In this document: positions 58,358-64,000 of the stretch, piece after piece
Numbering within the stretch: position 1 is the first letter of the stretch
Layout: each line of letters opens with the position of its first letter
NCBI GenBank assembly: GCA_024195585.1
Contig: SWBL01000173.1
Coordinates: forward strand, 1 to 64,000
Origin: Aureobasidium sp. EXF-3400
Taxonomy: Eukaryota; Ascomycota; Dothideomycetes; Dothideales; Saccotheciaceae
DNA length: 64,000 nt
Reading direction: 5' to 3'
Made by a program: the position numbers and the translations under genes
Notes under the pieces: generated by a model
What the model saw: the letters and a program-made list of their open reading frames with translations, nothing else
What the model was told of the DNA's origin: nothing
Databases searched by the model: none

Positions 58358-59817
58358 ATGTCGTCGCTACAACTTCCCTCTCGCAGCAGGAGCCGCAACC
58401 CTGTGCCGTCGACCAAAGCTGTCATCTTGGTGAGTGTAGCTATGTTTGAGAAGCCTCACAGCTGCTAATGCAATCATACAGGTCGGAGGACCTAGCAGAG
58501 GCACTCGTTTCCGTCCGTTGTCTCTGGACGTACCTAAGGTGAATTGATGCGATTCCTTGTCTGTATCAGCATTTGGTCTGACCAGGTTGCGCCAAACAGC
58601 CCCTCTTCGAAGTCGCCGGCAAGCCCATCATTCAGCACTGCTTCGATGCCGTCACCAGAGTCAAGGAGATTACCGAAGTCTTCCTCGTCGGCTACTACGA
58701 CGAGACCGTTTTCCGCGACTTCATCAAGGACGCCCACCGCGAATACCCCCACATCTCGATCCGCTACCTGCGCGAATACACTGCCCTAGGCACGGCTGGT
58801 GGTCTTTACCACTTCCGTGATGCCATCCTCAAGGGTCGTCCCGATCGCTTCTTCGTCCTCAACGCCGATGTCTGTTGCTCTTTCCCGCTAGGCGAGATGC
58901 TGCGTCTGTTTGAAGAGAAGGATGCCGAGGCCGTCATTCTGGGAACCCGCGTATCCAACGAAGCTGCCACGAACTTTGGATGCATTGTCAGCGATACCCA
59001 CACCAAGCGTGTGCTGCATTACGTCGAGAAGCCCGAGGGTCACATCAGCAACCTGATCAACTGCGGTGTCTACCTCTTTAGCACCGAGTGCATCTTCCCC
59101 AGCATCAAGACCGCCATCAAGCGCCGCAGCGACCGCCCTCGTCTCCTGTCCTACCCTTCGTCTGAAGCCCTCGACAGCCGCGACTTTTCGCTCAACAACG
59201 CAGACGAGGATGACGATGACGAGAACCGCAAGAACGAGGTCATTCGTCTCGAGCAAGACATTTTGTCCGACCTGGCCGATAGCTCAAAGTTCTTCGTCCT
59301 CGAGACGACCGATTTCTGGCGCCAGATCAAGACTGCCGGTTCCGCCGTGCCTGCAAACGCCCTCTACCTGATGAAGGCCTTCCAGCAGCAGAGTGACGAC
59401 CTTGCCAAACCTTCAGCTGTTATCCTGCCTCCCGTCTACATCCACCCTTCAGCACAGGTAGACCCCACTGCAAAGATTGGTCCTAATGTCTCAATTGGCC
59501 CTCGTGCCATCGTTGGTGCCGGTGCCCGTATCAAGGACTCGATTGTCCTGGAAGACGCCGAGATCAAGCACGACGCCTGCGTTCTCTACTCCATCATTGG
59601 CTGGTCTTCGCGCGTTGGTGCCTGGGCCCGTGTCGAGGGTACTCCTACCCCTGTCCGCGAGCATCACACCACTATCATCAAGAACGGTGTTAAAGTCCAG
59701 AGTGTCACCATCCTGGGCAAGGAGTGCAACGTCGGAGACGAGGTGCGCGTCCAAAACTGTGTCTGCTTGCCCTACAAGGATCTCCGTAGGGACGTGACCA
59801 ACGAGGTCATCATGTAG
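58358..59817 (+). CDS. GMPPA: GDP-mannose pyrophosphorylase A-like nucleotidyltransferase
   Basis: Exons 58358-58429, 58482-58538 and 58600-59817 encode 448 aa. The N-terminal nucleotidyltransferase domain starts KAVILVGGPSRGTRFRPLSL, then PLFEVAGKPIIQHC, LREYTALGTAGGLYHF and FFVLNADVCCSFPL. A left-handed beta-helix with hexapeptide repeats forms the C-terminus (IGPNVSIGPRAIVGAGARIKDS). GGPSRGTRFRPLS rather than GGxGTRLRPLT, an acidic insert DEDDDDENRKNE and the greater length fit GMPPA (regulatory type) rather than the catalytic GMPPB/Psa1. Its likely role is control of GDP-mannose supply for glycosylation and wall mannan. Confidence 0.9.
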
Positions 59818-60179
59818 ATGCCTGTTCTCTGTTCTGACGATACCAAAAAACATAAGCATTACACGGGGCTTCTTTTTTTTCTTGCGGCGTACATGGGAAA
59901 CACTACCCCCTCTTTTCTTTCTTACTACTCTACTGTTCTTATGATATCAAAATAGGCCGATACTCTATTATAAACATCTCGAAACCTCTTTGCTTGGAAT
60001 TGTCACTTTGTAGCTATAGAATTGCAGTCTTTGGCACACAAGAAGGAAAAATTTGCAAGGTATGAAATAGGCGTGTATTGGGTCGTGTTTCTATGTGACG
60101 GTATTTTTGCTTTTCCTACATTGCGCGAGCTGGCTTTACAGACACTGCTCACACAGCCGGACAGTATCCATCTCAACGT
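59818..60179. other. Convergent 3' flanks, GMPPA-like and KRS1
   Basis: It contains an 8-base T run at 59873-59880; A/T rich. No gene supported. Confidence 0.5.
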
Positions 60180-62173
60180 CTATTTGTGAGCTACAAAGAC
60201 AATGTCAGCAGATGAAATCAACAACGAGAGCAATTAGCAAGACTTACGGATACCCTCCTCAGGCATGGGAGTGACGTCGACAACCTCGGCGGCCTTGGGC
60301 TTCTCGGCCTGCGACTTGTCGTCCTTCATGAAGGGGAAGGTAAGAACCTCCTTGATCGAGTAGTGGTTGGTAAGGAACATGACCATACGATCAATACCCA
60401 TACCCCAACCACCAGTAGGCGGCAGACCGTACTCGAGAGCCTGGCAGAAAGTCTCATCGACAAGCTGAGCCTCGTCATCACCCTGCTCCTTCTGGCGAGC
60501 CTGCTCTTCGAAACGGAGACGCTGGTCAAAGGGATCGTTCAACTCGGTGTAGGCGTTGACAATCTCCTTCTTGCAGACGAAGGCCTCGAAACGCTCACAC
60601 AGACCCTTGTTGCTGCGGTGGTACTTGGCCAGAGGAGACATCATCTGGGGGTGACCGGTGATCATGGTGGGGTTGATGCACTTCTCCTCGATGAACTCGC
60701 CGACAAGCTTGTCGAGCATGCGGGCGTTTGTGAGGGGGGCGGAGCACTGGACATTCATCTTCTTGAGCATGCGCTTGAGGAACTCGTTGGTCTCGTCGCT
60801 GTGTAGTTGGTCGCCTTCGGGGAACTTCTCGCCGCAGGCCTCCTCGAGGGCGGGAATCATCTCGATGCGCTTCCAGGGCTTGGCCCAGTTGACGGTGTAG
60901 ACTTCGCCGTGCTGGGTCTCGAACTTGGTCTCGTAGCCACCGGTCAAGTGCTTGACGAGGTTGGAAACGAGGTCCTCGGTGGTGTCCATAAGGTCGTAGA
61001 CATCGGCATATGCCTCGTAGAACTCGCAAGTGGTGAACTCGGGGTTGTGGGTAAGATCGATACCCTCGTTACGGAACTGACGGCCAATCTCGTAGACACG
61101 CTCGAGACCACCAACAATCAGCTGCTTGAGGTACAGCTCGGGAGCGATACGCATGTACAGCTCCATATCGAGGTCGTTGTGGTATGTCTTGAAGGGCTTT
61201 GCGGTGGCACCGCCGGCAATGGCGTTCATCATGGGAGTCTCGACCTCGATGAAGTCGCGGGTATCGAAGTAGTTGCGGATGTAAGTGACCATCTTGGAGC
61301 GGGTGATAAAAGTGCTGCGAGTGTGGTCGTTCATGATCAGATCGAGGAACTTGCGGCGGTGACGCTGCTCCTGGTCCTTGAAGCCGTAGTACTCGTCGGG
61401 CAGCTGGTGCAGGCAGGGAGTGAGGAGAGTGACCTCCTGGGCGAAGAGCGAGAGCTCACCCTGGTCGCGGTTGCGAGGGTTTGTGCGGCCGGGGTAACCC
61501 TTGATACCGATGATGTCGCCGCGGCGAAGGAGCTCGTGCTGCTCGGCGAAAGAGCGATCGCTGGTCGACTCTTGCGACTGGCACATGATCTGCATGCGGA
61601 CACCCTCTGCGCGGACATCGTAGAAACAGAGGTTGGCACCTGACGAACGCTTGTTGAAGATACGGGCGCCGATGCACAGCGTCTTGTCCTTGAGGTGCTC
61701 GCCGGACTTGAGGTGACCGAACTCGGGCTCGAACTTGCGCAAATCGTAGTCGACGTGGAACTTGTGGGGGTAAGGGTTGGGCTCGTGGCTCAGGCGGAGC
61801 TTCTGGATGGCTCTGCTGCGGATCTCAAAGTACTGGTTGGGGTTCAGGTGGGCCTCCTCCTCTTCAGCGCTGACAGTCTTCTTCTTGGCTGGTGGTGCTG
61901 TGTTGGTGGCAGCCTTTTCGGCCTTCTTGGCCTCCTTTTCACGCTGCTTCTGGCGCTTCTTGACTGGCGAACCTCTCAGCACACTCTGTACACTCTGACA
62001 CGGCCATGGACACACTCACGCTCGGTCTTGCTGACCTTCTCGCCGGTCACCTCGTCAGTGTACAGGGTGGGAGCTGCGGCATTGTCGCCTGTAGTCAGCT
62101 CGCCCACCTTTTCGGTGACGTTGTTGACTGCCTCCTTGACAGCGTTGGCTGCTGCTTGTGCTTGGTCGGCCAT
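60180..62173 (-). CDS. KRS1: Cytosolic lysyl-tRNA synthetase
   Basis: Exons 62020-62173, 60248-61963 and 60180-60190 encode 626 aa. The eukaryote-specific basic N-terminal helix is made across intron 1 ([21 protein letters not shown]). The OB-fold anticodon domain spans about 120-230. The class IIb core shows motif 2 [20 protein letters not shown] and motif 3 [19 protein letters not shown]. The last exon is only 11 nt, giving EEGIPHK; without splicing the frame ends at 60234 as EEGIRKSC. The spliced end was preferred because the donor GTAAGT and acceptor TTTGTAG are good. Confidence 0.96.
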
Positions 62174-62608
62174 GGTTGTTGTGTGTATAAGAGCAGCTCT
62201 GACGCACCAAAGACGAAAAATGTCACTGCGGCTTCGCTCACAGTCATATCTAGTAACTCTTGGCACTCACCAGGAGCGGGGCTAGCACTATAACCCTGTC
62301 CTTCACATCTGCTACCCCTCTTGCAATGCTACAGAGCAATACACAGACCATAGAACACGGAATCTTAGATAGAATACTAGCTTGTAAGAAAAACATTATC
62401 TCATGGAGGAAATAAGGAGCAAGGGTAGACCATTGTTCGCAGTAGAGAAATTATTGTCATTATGTTATTCAAAGTAGGTAGACATGATTAGAAATGAACA
62501 AATCCAATAAACATAATGGCATGAGAGATAGTACGAAAAGTGGATCGAGCATCCAGAGTAAGCTGCTAGGAGTTCCAGCGCCCGAAAGTGGTGTCAGCTC
62601 ACGAACAT
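62174..62608. other. Intergenic, KRS1 promoter and But2 gene 3' flank
   Basis: A/T-rich middle (62330-62530); no gene supported. Confidence 0.5.
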
Positions 62609-63748
62609 CTAGCACACGGTGATGTAAAGACCAATACTATACTCGCTGTCAGTATTCATCAATGAAGCAGGTATCCAGTGCAACTTACGGCGAAGGGTTG
62701 TAGTCCTGGAAATAGCTGAGAAACTCATCGCCCGAAGCCGACAGACTGAAGCCGATGGCAGAGTTGCCTGGGCAGGGGAAGGTTGCGATGACCGAAGATG
62801 TTCCAGGAGCCACCTTGGTCACTCCGTAGTCGGTAGCGACGCCTGGCTTGTTGTTGTATGTAGTGCTAGAGCTGGCAGGACCCTTGAGCATTGCAAAGTC
62901 GATTCCGCCAGAGCCCGAGAAATCAAAGGACGAAGTCTCCAAGTCCTTCTGCTCAGGGAATAGGAAGACCAGAGAACAAGTCTTTCCGCTGTCAGAGCTG
63001 GGAATGTCGAAGTTGTACAGACTGGACACAGTCTTGGAGATTGTGCCGTTGTACTGAGTGCCAAAAGCCTTGTCGGGCTGATTGGAGTCGACGGGAACAA
63101 TGAGGTGGGGATACTCGTAAGCACCAGTAAGGGCAGCAGGACAAGTCTTGGGGGCTGGTGCAGGACAGCCTGACTTGCAGTTGTCTGCACTCAGAGTAAT
63201 CGAGACACAGCCACCTTGGCCTGCTGGCGCAACAGTGTAAATGTTGTAACCACCATTGTCTCCAGTAGGGCAAGACTTAAACTCGGTGTTGCCCTTGTAA
63301 GAGAGGGCACCATCACAAGAGACAGAAAAGCCATCTGTAGGGCTAGCACCAACATCACATTGGAACTGGGTTGTTGGTGGGGTCAGGATGCAACCACGGC
63401 CATTACCATCGGTGAGGCCACCTTTGGAATCGATACAGTAGGTTCCTTGCCCATTGGCAAGTCCAGAGGTTTGGCCAATTCTGTTCTGCCCATCGCCGAG
63501 CTGTGGAAGAAAACGCGTTAGTGGAAGGCATCTTGGAGGGCAAAGGATGGGGGGAGAGATGGATGGGGATGTACCTGGCCAACAACTCCACCGGGGCCAC
63601 CAGACGCAGTCAGATGGAAGCAGCTAAAAGATACATGGTTAGCAAACTGTCAGTAGAGAACTGCACACCTTACTCACCAGGTTGAGTCGCGAGCAATGAG
63701 TGCATCTGCTGCTGCAATGAGAGCCGCTGAGACAAAGATAGATTTCAT
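62609..63748 (-). CDS. Secreted protein with But2 C-terminal domain
   Basis: Exons 63678-63748, 63575-63623, 62689-63500 and 62609-62636 encode 319 aa. A signal peptide (SIFVSAALIAAADALIA) leads to CFHLTASGGPGGVVGQ, then LGDGQNRIGQTSG, a common secreted N-terminal repeat type. A Cys-rich middle is followed by a But2 C-terminal domain from about 180 (AYEYPHLIVPVDSNQPDKAF, then FNFDIPSSDSGKTC-like and FPEQKDLETSSF), ending IGLYITVC, which needs the 28 nt last exon. But2 was named for binding a ubiquitin-like protein in fission yeast, but in filamentous fungi most members have a signal peptide and appear to be cell-wall or surface proteins. Function is not known. Confidence 0.9.
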
Positions 63749-64000
63749 GATTGTGATTATGATAGTGAGAGAGAAAGCTGTTGGTGTATTGTCGGTCAAT
63801 TGATAGTTGTTGCGATGATAATGAAGAGAAGGTAAATCAAGCTGCAGGGAATGGACTATATATATGTTCGATGTGTATGTGATGAAAGTAAGATCATAAT
63901 TCATCAAGTTGACCTACCATCAGATCGTAAGATGAGGAGTACCAGACAAGTGAGCTTGTTTGCATTAGGAATGTAAGAGCAGCAAAGCAATGATGTCGGC
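63749..64000. other. Upstream region of the But2 gene
   Basis: A/T-rich promoter with TATATATA at about 63857 (read on either strand), roughly 110 bases upstream of the start. No gene seen up to the window end. Confidence 0.5.

Noticed and set aside
60807..61643. 278-codon plus-strand open frame opposite lysyl-tRNA synthetase
   Set aside because: It is fully antisense to conserved KRS1 coding sequence; strong third-position G/C bias in highly expressed genes opens such antisense frames.

Overview
This window is nuclear chromosomal DNA of a filamentous ascomycete (Pezizomycotina). The evidence is gene-dense, intron-poor to intron-moderate genes with mostly 47-70 nt GT-AG introns, typically fungal protein families (acid trehalase, PHO88, But2-domain wall protein, URC1 uracil catabolism, Git3-type receptor, P5B ATPase with a long acidic N-terminus) and a full set of eukaryotic core genes. 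Placement within Dothideomycetes is only a guess. Splice models were built by eye; for each multi-exon gene the exon lengths were summed and give an intact reading frame.

Layout. 1-12 kb: an intron-containing tRNA-Pro cut by the window edge, a seven-helix Git3-like receptor, a PA-TM-RING ubiquitin ligase, an aquaporin with an unusual predicted filter, and tRNA-Glu, separated by long gene-poor stretches. 12-27 kb: histone H2A.Z, prephenate dehydratase, the proteasome ATPase RPT2 divergent from the E2 enzyme UBC1, striatin, PHO88/SND3, a GPI-tailed acid trehalase and a PhyH-type dioxygenase. 27-44 kb: VPS45, RNase III, a mitochondrial alpha/beta hydrolase, ribosomal protein S1/S3a, Rheb, the cohesin release factor WAPL, uracil phosphoribosyltransferase FUR1, the elongation factor ELF1, and the GTP-cyclohydrolase-II-like uracil catabolism enzyme URC1. 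44-64 kb: a small Ser-rich unknown, seryl-tRNA synthetase, a monocarboxylate-type MFS transporter, a P5B ATPase (YPK9), ribosomal protein L33, a small acidic AT-hook-like nuclear protein, an uncertain ORF, a GMPPA-like pyrophosphorylase, lysyl-tRNA synthetase, and a secreted But2-domain protein.

How the genes relate. Most are unrelated housekeeping genes, as expected on a fungal chromosome arm. Possible functional neighbourhoods are RPT2/UBC1 (ubiquitin-proteasome, shared 0.5 kb upstream region) and FUR1/URC1 (uracil salvage and the URC degradation route, with only ELF1 between them). No CRISPR array, transposon, virus remnant or secondary-metabolite core gene was seen, and I see no clear undescribed multi-gene system. 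The most notable signals are architectural: micro-exons of 7, 10 and 15 nt, start codons isolated by an intron directly after ATG, a stop-free 54 nt intron in the P5B ATPase, an acidic residue predicted in an aquaporin selectivity filter, and two unrecognised small genes.
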